Assembly (NCBI GenBank): GCA_039090855.1 | Contig: CM076997.1 | Span: forward strand, 165,322,709-165,386,708 | Source: Macrothele yani | Lineage: Eukaryota > Arthropoda > Arachnida > Araneae > Macrothelidae | Length of the DNA: 64,000 nt | Direction: 5' to 3' | Shown: positions 9,431-19,530 of the stretch, one piece after another | Numbering within the stretch: the stretch's first letter is position 1 | How the letters are laid out: the number at the start of each line of letters is the position of its first letter | Program-made: the position numbers and the translations under genes | The notes under the pieces: generated by a model | The model's database searches: none | The model's input: the letters and a program-made list of their open reading frames with translations, nothing else | Told to the model about the DNA's origin: nothing

Positions 9431-10714
9431 ATGTCTTCCCGACATCACCTAGATGATTTTACGCGCGTGGCCGTATTATTGGCAAGATTGAAGAAGGGCG
9501 AAAAATAACAGATGTTGCCAGGGAGTTCGACGTCAGCCACAGTGTTGTTTCAAGGCTTTTTTTTTTTTTTTTTTTTTGATTGGAGGTTTAACGACCACCG
9601 TGAGCAACTCAATGGGCTATAAGCAGTCGCCAAGTCCCTAATTTAGTAATTTAGGGTCACTGGTTCCAGGGAAGGGAGAGAGCCAGTGCCGTAAGACAAA
9701 CACAACATCCATGCCTCACCGGGATTCGAACCCGGACCCCTTGTGGACGAATGATCAGAGGCCATCGCTTAGACCACTGCGCCACCGGAGCGGCTGTTTC
9801 AAGGCTTTGGAAATCATTTCAAACAAATGGAGAGTGTAGCAAACGTCACGGGGGAGGTCGTGTTCGCAGTACTACACCTGCAGAAGAGCGGTACATAGTG
9901 CTATCAACAAAAAGACACCAGCGCAGCACAGCTAGTGAGGTAGCAAATCAGTTTATGGCAGCTACTGGCAAGCGAATCTCCCAAAAAAACTGTCGCCAGA
10001 CATTTGCATGAAGGAAGACTATACGCCCGCCGTCCTGTTTTGTGCATCCCATTGTCCAGACGTCACCGTACCACCCGTTTGCAATGGTGTCATCAACATC
10101 GCAATTGGACTGATAACGACTGGTCTGCTGTCCTCTTCTCAGATGAAAGTAGATACAGTCTATCGTCTGATTGTCGACGACAACTGATCTGGCGTGATAG
10201 TGGTACTGCATATTGTCCAGCAAACATACAGGAAAGGGACAGATATCCGACATGTAGTAACATGGTATGGGCTGGCATCATGATCAATGGCCGTACGTCC
10301 CTCTATGTGCTTCCAACTGGGACTATGAATCGCCAACGATACATTAATGATGTTCTGCTACCTCATGTTCGCATGTTCTGTGGTGCTGTCGGTGATAGAT
10401 TAATTTTCATGGACGACAACGCAACATGTCATCGAACTGTCGCTGTCTAGGAGTGTCTTGAGAGCGAGGATATTCAACGCCTTGTATGTCCAGCACGTTC
10501 TCCAGATCTGAATCCCATTGAAAATGTGTGGGATGCTTTGCGGAGGAGTCTTTCTGGTCGCCAATGCCCTCCAATAAACAAGGACACCCTCATCCGTGCA
10601 CTGACAGCGGAATGGGATAAATTACCCCAACAGCTGCTTGATAATGCTGTGCAAAGCATGACAGGACTTGTGGAATCTTGCATCGTCCTCCATGGTGGCC
10701 ATATCCCGTATTGA
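9431..10714 (+). pseudogene. Tc1-like DD34E transposase, nearly complete, interrupted
   Basis: It starts at ATG 9431 (MSSRHHLDDFTRVAV...). An N-terminal HTH part (GEKITDVAREFDVSHSVVSRL) is split by the SINE at 9560-9794 and resumes with the WKSFQTNGECSKR region and a second HTH. A frameshift lies in the A-run at about 9983-9989; afterwards HEGRLYARRPV continues in a new frame. The catalytic core has FSDESRY (about 10137), MDDNATCH (about 10410) and SPDLNPIENVW (about 10500). There are 34 residues between the second Asp and the Glu, and all three catalytic residues are kept. A TAG at 10448 breaks the core. The C-terminus ends in GGHIPY before TGA, as in many arthropod Tc1-like proteins. Confidence 0.92.
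9560..9794 (-). mobile_element. tRNA-derived SINE, copy 5, inside the Tc1-like transposase
   Basis: Flanked by TGTTTCAAGGCTTT at 9546-9559 and 9795-9808. The family body is present, with a short internal duplication (TTTAGTAATTTAGGG). It interrupts the transposase HTH codons, so it is younger than the Tc1-like insertion. Confidence 0.96.
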
Positions 10715-10965
10715 CATCTTACGCCGGAACGCCTGCGGACGGTAATTGCATTTTTTTCACGTTTACGTATTCTGCACAAAATGGCCTGTTTGTCCCTTGA
10801 ACACGTTCCAAAGCCTTCTGGATTTCAGAGCACAATAAATTGTCTTTCTTGTAATGTCCTGGCATTCTGACATTATTTTATTTCACTTGGCATCCAACCA
10901 CACACCCTTTTTTATGCGCTATATAGCCGTTTATGATCCGTCTTTAGCAATTGTCCAGCAGTGTA

Positions 10966-11230
10966 TAATTCAATTTTTGTACCACAGGTCATCACTTCTG
11001 AAAATAAACTTAGAACAATGATATTTGAATCAAGATTTTCTGCAAACAGGGTCAACATTAGAGCTATGACATTTGCTTCAGCTGCCTGAAATCATGATGA
11101 ACATCGAAAATTTTTTTATCAGATATAATTTCTAAAGTAGCCAACTAAGGAATTCTGAATTTAAATTCTCCACGGACCACAAAGGTTTTTGGGAAACAAA
11201 ATAAACAGCCTTTAAAAACGAGGAGCTATG
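10966..11230. other. Short spacer between two Tc1-like elements
   Basis: AT-rich sequence without recognisable coding or repeat structure. Confidence 0.5.
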
Positions 11231-12484
11231 CACTATACTGACAAAAGTCTCCGGACAGCCCTTCAAAAGCAAATAAACGGATCTGCTGCGTTTTTAAGAT
11301 GCGCGGTACAGCTGCAAACGGTATACAAATAAGCCTGCAGCTGACCGCGACCATATCACACTGTGAGTTTGGGTGAAAACGTCGCGGCGGGAGTGAAAAT
11401 GTTGCAGAACTGACTTTAAGAAAGAAAATATTGTTGGGTGCTATATCAGTGTGTTGTCCATAAGAGAAACCAAGAGGCGTTTAAACATACCCAAGTCAAC
11501 TGCTTTGGATGTACTGAATAAGTGGACAACACATGGTGTGCCTGAAGAAACAAAACGTACCGGCAGATCAAAGAAAATTAGTGATAAAGCACGTCAAAGC
11601 CTCAGTAGAGTCGTTACAGCTAATCGACGGAGTACTGCACACGACCTCAGTGTATAGGTGAGTATAAATTCTGGAACTTCGGTATGTACACATACCATTC
11701 GCAGAGGACTTCATTCCATGGGTTACTCTGGTCGTGCGGCTGCTCATAAGTCTTTCATCTTTACTCGGAATGCTACTCGTCATTTAGCATGGTGTAAAAA
11801 AATTATCGTGGACCATAGATCAATGGAAACGGGTCCTATGGACTAATGAATCCAGATACATGATCCATCAGTCTGATGGCGGTGTGCGGGTATGGCGGCA
11901 GCTTGGGAAACGCTATTTACTACAGTGTACTGTTCCTAAGGTAAAGTTTGGAGCTGGCAGTGTAATCGTGTGTGGGTGTTTTTCGTGGTATGGTCCTAGC
12001 CCATTGGTTATCATGGACAAACCTGTTAAGCAGCACGTCTACCTCAAAATTCTTTACAATTATGCTCTACAAACTCTGTGGCAATACTATGCAATCGAGC
12101 CTTGTTGGTACCAGCAGAATAATGCACCGAGCCATAAAGCAAGGACTGTTACGGCGTGGTTTGACGATAATTCCGTGTCGTGTGTGGACTGGCCGGTACA
12201 GAGCCCTGATCTAAATCCCATAGAGCACCTATGGGATGAATTAGAGAGCCTCATAAGAAATTTGGAACAAATGTCTACTACTAAGCAACAGTTAGCAGCA
12301 TCATTACGTACTGAATGGAAGCGCAAACCCATCGCTGTGTTCCAAAACCTTGTCGAAAGCATATCTCGATACGTAAGTGCATGCATTAAATCCCAAAGGT
12401 GGACCGACACCTTACTAATGTATGTCAATAAATGCTATGTTGTGGTTCTTTTCTAGGAGTTCGGTGACGTTTGTCAATATAGTG
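11231..12484 (+). mobile_element. Tc1-like DNA transposon (second family)
   Basis: Imperfect inverted ends: CACTATACTGACAAAAGTC at the left, and the complement of CACTATATTGACAAACGTC at the right. About 1254 bp. A TA follows the right end; the left target site has drifted. The ends and transposase differ from the 9171-10963 element, so it is a separate lineage. Confidence 0.9.
11445..12456 (+). pseudogene. Tc1-like transposase with two catalytic Asp replaced by Asn
   Basis: The HTH region reads SIRETKRRLNIPKSTALDVL, followed by a GRSKKISDKARQSLSR segment. Stops or frame breaks occur near 11655 and 11845. The catalytic domain is open from 11860 to 12456. The first catalytic site reads LWTNESRY where Tc1-like proteins usually have TDES or SDES. 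The second reads QQNNAPSH where QQDNAP is usual. The Glu block SPDLNPIEHLW is intact with 34 intervening residues. Losing both Asp would abolish DNA cleavage. No credible ATG remains upstream of the HTH. Confidence 0.9.
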
Positions 12485-12491
12485 TACACTG

Positions 12492-12790
12492 TACACCAAT
12501 TATGTAAAACATAGTAAAATTAGTAATGCGATTTACTGGCGTAGGAATATAAAAACAAGCGTTTCCAAACTTTCGCACATAAACCAGATGGCCTAACAGT
12601 GAAGATAGACAGGAACTTCCTATCTTCCTTAAAAAGACCTGTCATAGAGTTTATGTCTATTTTGTTTGAAAAATAGACAGTTTCTGCGGTAAAATTTTCT
12701 GTCATAGAGAGTTTTTGCCTATCATTCTTGAAAAAGCCATCTGGTTGATATGCAAAAGCTTGGACATTCTTATTTATACAGCTTGTCCTT
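12492..12790. repeat. Long-TIR repeat family, compact copy
   Basis: It starts GTACACCAATTA and AATGCGATTTACTGGCGTAGG with AAGCGTTTCCAAA and ACCAGATGGC. It ends with the inverted AAAAGCCATCTGGTTGATAT and AAAGCTTGGA. The middle has repeated GACAG(TTTCTG)-type and CTGTCATAGAG segments. No coding region. Confidence 0.65.
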
Positions 12791-13030
12791 AAAGTCTTTC
12801 TCATATTACAAAAATTAGTATTGAATGTATTACAGGTACAAGAAAGAGATTGCATGACAATGATGGTGCGCAAGTACACATCCACATGGGCGCTATTTGT
12901 GGTCCTTAGGATGTTTCAGCGATATTCGACTTCAAGACAATTTTTGTTTAACATCTCAGCAGAGACAGAACCAATGACGTCCGTTATTCTGCTCTTTAAA
13001 TCTCGACATCCGGAACATTGCTAGAGGAAC

Positions 13031-13660
13031 CTAAAATTTTAAACTATACTACTAATTCATATTTCTTGGCGCAGCATATAAATCAAAGTTTCCAAGGTTT
13101 CTCACATCAACCAGATCGCTTTTTCAGGGAAGGTAGACAGTTAAATGCAAACTTGATAACCCAAATTTGACGCGGTGACTTGACTAGACCATAAACAAAT
13201 AGGTGCAAAGGTGATCATGATCCGTCATTTGAAGAAACGAGGTCACGTTGGTTGGGCACGCTGTACCGTGGTAGAAAACTCAGCATTATTTGAAGAATTG
13301 ATTCCAAATGCGTTGCAACTTGAGAGAGACGCTATCATTGCAAGCCTCATTTGTTGGTCATGATTTGCAAGGTTTCGCGAATGGCAGTAGATTTGGGTGT
13401 GGAGTATAGGATCCGTGGACGTGAATTTGAACTCTCTTGATAGGGCAGTGGTTATTTTACAAGCCTTTTGTATCTCTTTTATATTCGTTGATTCTAATTC
13501 CGAACGAACGTTTGGTTATGCCGGTGTAGCTTCGCCTGGAGCCGTCCGGATATTGCAGTGGGATGGAAACTTTGATTCATATTATACGCCAAGAAATTTG
13601 GATTACTAGTATAGTTATACTATTTTAAGTGTAATTGGTTTAGAGTTCCTTTTTATTGAT
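13031..13660. repeat. Long-TIR repeat family, copy with conserved middle
   Basis: Left end ACTATACTACTAATTC...TTCTTGGCG, right end CGCCAAGAAATTTGGATTAC...TAGTATAGT. The middle shares blocks with the 48095-49125 copy: GACGCGGTGACTTGAC, AACGAGGTCACGTTGGTTG, GAGCCGTCCGGATATTG. The two therefore descend from one longer element. An open frame at 13397-13609 has no recognisable domain. Confidence 0.7.
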
Positions 13661-13664
13661 TGCC

Positions 13665-14600
13665 AGAGTAAACATGGTCTTTCACATGACCCAACAGGGA
13701 AAAGTCTAGAGGGGTTGTCTACGATCCAGGTGGCCATGTCATGGGACCGCCACGGCCAACATATCTGTCCGAAAATGTGGCATTCAGGAACTCATGCAAC
13801 ATTATTGACATATGCGGTGGGGCACTGTCTTGTTGGGAAATAACCGAAAGTTGGAGTGCATGCAACTGAGGTGCTACAAAAACTTCCAGCATGTCCAGGT
13901 GCAAGTTACGTGTTGCCGTAGGCTGTGGAAAAAAGAAGAGTCCGATGATTTTGTCATGCATCAGGCCGCACCATACGTTAACTTTCGGGCTAGCCGTCTG
14001 TTTTTGGATGATATAATGGGGTTTTCTGATCCTCAGATTCGCACATTGTGTCTATTTACTGTACCATAGAAATAGAATGTGGCTTCATCTGAGAAACAGA
14101 CACGGTGCAGATAATCAGTATCATGAGCTATGTGTTGCAACATCTCCATCGCAAATGTAGCACGGCGAGGCCGGTCATTAGGCTGAAGAGCTCGAACGAT
14201 CTGTGACTTATAAGCATACAGATGAAGACGTTTGTGCAAAATTTTGTGAATGGTGACACGGGGAATCCAAGTTTCCAGTGAAACACGACGAATGGAATCT
14301 CCGGGGATTCGCAGAAATGTCTCCTGAACAGCTGCAGCTGTCTCATGTATAACTGGTGGTCGACTCACTAGGGAGAGATCTCCAAAACTACCCGTCACTT
14401 TAAACTTTTCATACCAAGCTTTTGTCTTTTTTGGTCCAGTGGTGATCGTCTGTACTCTTTTCTGAAATGACGCTGGATATTAACCGGTGATTTGGTCTGA
14501 TGGAAACACAACACGCTCCCCGCTTTTTCTTGCATGGAAACAACCACTATTGATGAAATGCTCCTCTTCTTCAGCAGTAGCGCTCACACCCATACAGCAC
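13665..14600 (-). pseudogene. Decayed DD41D-type (rosa-like) transposase
   Basis: Minus-strand translation shows an N-terminal segment with SPVNIQRHFRKEYRRSPLDQ near 14410-14490. An HTH and linker follow (RVSLETWIPRVTIHKIL, RLHLYAYKSQIVRAL) in a frame open from 14398 to 14033. FSDEATFYFYGTVNRHNVRI near 14040-14090 keeps the first catalytic Asp. QQDSAPPHM near 13835 keeps the second. The third, PLD, follows a stop and a one-codon deletion within the usual RSPDLTP stretch. The relationship to the 1555-2892 element is clear from shared motifs. I could not identify terminal repeats. Confidence 0.82.
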
Positions 14601-14829
14601 AAAACGTCTCAGATATGTATCAATAATGTTACAACTTCTCATTTTCGTTACACTTTCAGAGATATCTTACAATTGCGTTTCAGCAACATCAATTTTGGAA
14701 CATAACTCTTTGTACATTACGGTTACGTTAAAAATAGCATTCACCAACACTACTGTTTTATGGTTTCCATGGTACATAATTGCTACCTTGACGTTACATT
14801 CCGGCGATATATAAGATTTATTGGTTTGG

Positions 14830-15830
14830 CAAAGGCGGGGATACGCATGCGTATTTATGCCATTTCATCGAAACACTCTCTTAGTCGTAATTCAACGTAC
14901 TACTAGGATATTCTTTGGTGATACTGTCGTACTCGAGTTAGCTAGTTAGTTGATTTAATATTTCATCCTTCTTTTATTATTAAAGATCATCTGAAAGTAC
15001 ATAATTGTTTTTATTATTATAATTTTTAAATTCTGAAAAGCATTTTATAAAATCTAAGTAGATGACTGTGTTGTTGTATTAGTATACTATAACAGCATGT
15101 TTTTGTTTTACTTGAAGCTGAGAAATTTCATATTGGTAGGTTTTTAAAGAAATGACGAATTTGATTTTCTTTCTTTTTTTTTTTTTTGCTGAAATAGTCT
15201 ATTCCATATGTATAATAAAAATTCGACACCCTCATTTGCGACCGATTTTTATTTCTTTTGTTATCAACATATAAACGCCGCCACTGTTCCCAATGTACAG
15301 CAGACTGCGTTGAACCTGTGAAAACGTAAACAACTTGTAATAAGACTGATGTTGCTTTTGAAACAGTTGTCCAGTGTAATAATTTTTATTGTGATTTTAC
15401 AAAGTTTATTAAAACTATAATGTTCAACGTAGTAAATACGTGACAGTAATATGATGAAGTCACAAATATCTTTCAAATACGTAACAGTAACATGAAGTTG
15501 GAATGTTGAAGTTACAAATATCTTTCACTGTAACGTATCGGTTATGTTTCAAAATTATGTAACGTTTGAAGACATTATGACGTAACCGTAGGATTTCTGA
15601 AACATTACTGTTGCATTGCGCAACATATCTGAAAAGTCTCAATGTTTCAGTGCCACGTATTTGTAACATATACGAAATAATTTTCTGCTGTGTGGGCATA
15701 ATGTACAGAAAAAAACTTTATGAGTGCTGCTATATTAGGTTGTCAACCATTTTATTTTAACTTACATAGGTTTCTTATATTGATTTTGGTAATGTGGGTA
15801 AGATTTTATGGACACCCTGTACATTTCTAA
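14830..15830. other. Unassigned AT-rich region with GTAACG-rich short repeats
   Basis: Mostly unassigned. Between about 15430 and 15560 a unit of about 55 bp containing GTCACAAATATCTTTCAAAT or GTTACAAATATCTTTCACTG occurs twice in direct orientation, next to several TAACGT/ACGTAA motifs. A polyT run lies at 15173-15187. No gene seen. Confidence 0.45.
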
Positions 15831-15831
15831 C

Positions 15832-15890
15832 CCAGTAAATCGGATTACTGGTTAGTTTTACAATTTTCTAAATAGCCTTTAAATGTATAA
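15832..15890. repeat. Long-TIR repeat family, terminal fragment
   Basis: AGTAAATCGGATTACTGGTTAG and ACAATTTTCTAAATAG resemble the right end of the long-TIR family. Only the tip is recognisable. Confidence 0.4.
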
Positions 15891-16164
15891 AGTGGAAAAC
15901 AGGAGTAATTCTTTTAACACCTGGAATTTCGTCTGATCAGAAAATCAAGTGAATCATGTAAAATGTTATACAATACTTCGAACACGGAAAAAATTGAGTT
16001 TGAAATTCTTGCAATACTAATTATATAAAACTTTATGAATGCAAAACTATGGATTGTATCCAATAACTGATCATTACTGATCTCTAGATACGGGAGGAAT
16101 AAAATATTAAATATATCGGGGAACAAGCAATTTCTCAAATAGCACAATAAGTTCGAATTAAAAA

Positions 16165-17212
16165 CCATCATCATCATCATCAACAACAACCACCATTATC
16201 CATCCACTGTTGGATGAAGGTCTCCCCAAGTTTCTTCCAGAATTGTATGTCTTCAGCCTGTCTCCTCCATGTCACTCGAACAAACTTTCGAATTCCATCC
16301 GTCCATCTCCCATGTGGCCTTCTTCTGGGTCTTTTCCTGTTTTTCGGAATCCAGTCTAAATTTTCGGTTGTCCATCTGTGATCCATTCTTCCCGCAACAT
16401 GTCCAGCGCATTTGCCATTTCAGTGATTTCACTCTGGTCATGATGTCGTCCACTCTTGTCATTTTCCTTATCCACAAGTACGTCTTCTTACCTTTTCTGG
16501 TTATACCAAGCATGCATCTCTCCATGCCTGTTTGAGTTGTCTGCAGTCTTTGTATGTCTTTTTCAGCTAAGCTCCACGTCTCTGCTCCATCCGTAAGCAC
16601 TGGCAGGATGTGTTGAATAAACACTTTTCTTTTAAGACATAATGGCATTCTGCTCTTAAAAATTGTACTGTTTCTTCCAAAACCGCTCCATCCAAGTTTT
16701 ATATGCCGATTAATTTCTTCGTCAATATGACCCTCACTTGATATCTGCTGCCCAAGATAAATGTAGGTATCGATTGCCTCAAGCTTTTCTCCATCATTCG
16801 GTAAATCTTCGTTTCTTGTAAAAGCATTGTGCATCACTTTTGTCTTCTGAAAGTTCATTTTTAATCCCACTTTTTTTACTCTTGTCTACAAGTTCTTAGA
16901 TCATACTTTGCAGCTCTGAAGTAGTAGTTACAAAGATGACTACGTAATCAGCAAAACGAAAGTGAGTTCAGTAATCTCTATTCATCTTTATCCCTTTGTT
17001 TTCCCAGTTCAATAATTGAAAGACATTTTGCAATGTGGCATTGTAGAGCTTGGGAGGTATGGTGTCACCTTGTCTCACTCTCTTTCCAATTCTTATTTGT
17101 GCTGTATCCTCAAATATATGAACCTTTGCCCTTGCATTTTCATAGATGTTATTAATAATACTAATGTATGCATCTTCAATACCGGAGGATTTCAAAGCCA
17201 TTGTTACTGCTT
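16165..17212 (-). pseudogene. 5'-truncated RTE-type LINE copy (RT C-terminal part)
   Basis: The minus strand matches the C-terminal third of the RTE ORF at 34471-37449. It starts at MALKSSGIEDAYISIINNIY and runs through RQGDTIPPKLYNATLQ, KMNFQKTKVMHNAFTRNEDL and YLGQQISSEGHIDEEINR to RPRRRPHGRW and the end of the protein. It then closes with a (GAT)n tail (plus-strand CATCATCAT, 16167-16181). 5' truncation plus a microsatellite tail is normal for this LINE type. The catalytic FADD motif is FADY here (TAC codon at 16944-16946), and frameshifts occur near 16370 and 16870. This copy keeps TGC at the codon that is TGA in the longer element. Confidence 0.92.
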
Positions 17213-17348
17213 AAAAAATATTAAATTAAAAATATATGTTAATGAAAACCAAAGCATAATTCAGGAAAAATTCCTCAGCTTCTAGAATAGCCAAACAGTA
17301 ATTGTTTTTCAGTTTCAGGTTATAAATTTTTTCATCAGCACTTACGTT

Positions 17349-17581
17349 TTTTTTTTTTTTTTTTTTTTTTTTATCATTGAAGGTTTAACGACCACCGTGA
17401 GCAACTCAATGGGCTAAAAGGAATCGCCCCTCCCTAATTTAGGGTCACTGATTCCAGGGAAGAGAGAGAGCCAGTGCCGTAAGAAAAACACAACATCCAT
17501 GCCACACCGGGATTCGAACCCGGATCCCTTACGGACGAATGATCAGAGGCCATCGCTTAGACACTGTGCCACCGGTGCGGC
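17349..17581 (-). mobile_element. tRNA-derived SINE, copy 6, with target duplication
   Basis: Long polyT (about 24 nt), then GGTTTAACGACCACCG and the family body. The duplication GCACTTACGTT lies at 17338-17348 and 17582-17592. Point changes in the body (GGCTAAAAGGAATCGCCCC) make it older or a subfamily variant. Confidence 0.94.
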
Positions 17582-17762
17582 GCACTTACGTTCAGCCAAG
17601 ATTTTTGGAACAATATATAGATGTAGTGTAGGAGTCTAATTTAAGTACAGAGTTAGCGCTTAAATTGCAGTATTGTGTATCTACTACAAATTGAGAGGCA
17701 GGACCTAATTTAAACACTGTAGCGGCGCGTACATTCCCAGTAATTGATAGAAAATATTAGCA

Positions 17763-17985
17763 GGCCTGCTGCTGCAATGGTCAAAGCACTGACCTCTGAC
17801 CGTTCATCCGAGGGAGCCTGGGTGAAAGTCGAGGATGCGGGATACGCCGTGTGTTTGTTTTTCGGCGTAGGCTCTCTCCCTTCCCTTGAAATAGTAGCAC
17901 AATATTAGGGCGGGAGGCTACTTATAGCCCTTAGGATTCCTCACAGTGGTCTACAAAGCCTCTCTCTCCCGCAAAAAAAGACGGT
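17763..17985 (+). mobile_element. Strongly diverged tRNA-derived SINE
   Basis: The order of segments follows the SINE family: GCTGCAATGGTCAAAGCACT in place of the A-box region, a degraded B box, GGCTCTCTCCCTTCCCTTGA, TATTAGGGCGGGAGGCTACT, TATAGCCC, and TCACAGTGGTC before an A-rich end. Identity is clearly lower than in the other copies, so this is an old insertion or a related subfamily. Confidence 0.75.
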
Positions 17986-17994
17986 TATACACTT

Positions 17995-19080
17995 CATGGA
18001 AAAATCATTAGAGATAATTAAGCGAACAGCATGTTGGTCCTCCTCTAGCTTGAATAACAATCTGTACACTCCAAGGCATTGACTCCACCAGATATCGGAT
18101 GGTTTTTGGAGGTAATGCCAGCCATTCCTGTTGCATAATTGTTCACAACTCCGCCCGAGATATCAGTCCAGGATCAATGGATCTGATGTTCCGCTCCACG
18201 GCCACCCAGAGAGATTCCACAGTGTTTAAATCCGAGGACCTTGGAGGCCACTGGATGGTTTTGAACTCAAGTGAGTGTTTCTCCAGCCATGCCCGGGTGG
18301 TTGCGCACACTGTGGAACGGTGCAGTGTCCACATGGAACAGACAATTATGGACCCAGGAACAGACCATACTGACCATGATGCTCAAAGGCATGAAAGCGT
18401 GTAGGTGATCTGCCAGCACATGCTGGTGGTAGCTTGCAGCAGCTAAGGACCTCTCCAGGGACACGAAGGGACCTAATGTGTCCTATGAGAAGGCTTCCCG
18501 TACCATCACAAATCTTCGACCTCTTTGAGCAGAAGCTACTTGGCACAACGGGGTGATGGCCCCATGCTGTCAACGCTACACTAGCATCCTCCTTTCATCA
18601 AGAAACAGCTGAAAACGAGATTCATCTGACCACACGGCACGGTCCATTTTTGATATTTCCAGCACCAGGCAAGGCTTAATATCCGATGACGAGCAGTCAA
18701 GAAGTGGCATATGATTAGATCTTTGGCTCCTGTAGCCAAGGTATGCAATGTGCGCTGTACTGTTCGCTCATTGATGCTGATTGGGCCTTCGACATTGAAC
18801 TTGTAATGTGATTTGCGTTGCCATTACCAAGCCTTCGGTCTGTACGAGTACCTTGAGCCCAGTCATCAATGGAGTGTGGTTGTCCACCGCTTGCTCTCTG
18901 GACGCTGGTACGTTTGTCGATGGACCTTAGGGATTCTTACCAATTTAACGATAGAATGATCCACTTGTTCTGTTCCGCCAATGCGCCAACAATCAAAGTC
19001 ACTCAGATCACCACGTTTACCCGTGTTAGTCAATTGCAATACACTGTTGGGATCCACTACTGCTGCCTATTCGTTCCCTA
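17995..19080 (-). pseudogene. Decayed Tc1-like transposase copy
   Basis: Minus-strand motifs run in order. An N-terminal region near 18870-19050 reads LSDFDCWRIGGTEQVDHSIV. A first catalytic site, VWSDESRF, lies near 18615. A second, HVDTAPFH, is near 18330. The Glu region PPRSSDLNTVESLWVAVERN lies near 18200. All three catalytic residues are recognisable but in different frames. The copy at 59480-60560 is the same family, seen from shared GAGGTAATGCCAGCC-like stretches. Terminal repeats were not resolved, so the edges are approximate. Confidence 0.78.
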
Positions 19081-19084
19081 ACTA

Positions 19085-19530
19085 CGTTCGGTTTGTGCAT
19101 GGGAAACTCTGCGCGGGGGGGGGGGGATATTTATCTAAACTGCCCATCACTCCCCTCTCTAGCGTTTTGTCTACTGTGTGTATAACTGCAGGAATTAAAA
19201 AGTTCAACCATTCTATTAGCGCTTGCCTTGGATTGTTGGGAAGACGTTATGCATCTAAAATTGGGACTTAACGCATGTCCTGATTCAGCGCATTCCTTCC
19301 ACTGTTAAGAACGATTTACAGACCTTGATGTAGAAAAATACTTATGCACTTTATCAGTGCCAAAGCCGACATTGAGTGTTTGAATCCAGCATATAACTAG
19401 ACCTAAACCTGTGTTTTTTGCCATTTTAAATCAGCACGTAAATTGGCCGAGATTGTTGATATCCGCTACTGATAAGAATCATAACTGCACCCAAGCACAC
19501 GCATAGGCTATTTCGCAAAATTATTTAACA
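19085..19530. other. Unassigned spacer with a G homopolymer
   Basis: Contains a run of about 13 G at 19114-19126 and otherwise no recognisable feature. Confidence 0.45.

Larger units (their letters stand above)
9171..10963 (+). mobile_element. Tc1-like DNA transposon split by a SINE
   Basis: The ends begin CACTGCCGGACAATTGCTAA and close with the inverted equivalent (TTAGCAATTGTCCAGCAGTG), with TA at 9169-9170 and 10964-10965. Without the 235-bp SINE and its 14-bp duplication the element is about 1.54 kb, normal for Tc1-like elements with long flanks. The interior holds one nearly complete transposase in the plus direction. Confidence 0.95.

Noticed and set aside
15205..15825. TIR element bounded by two GACACCCT motifs
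   Set aside because: The two motifs are in the same orientation, not inverted, so they do not form terminal repeats.
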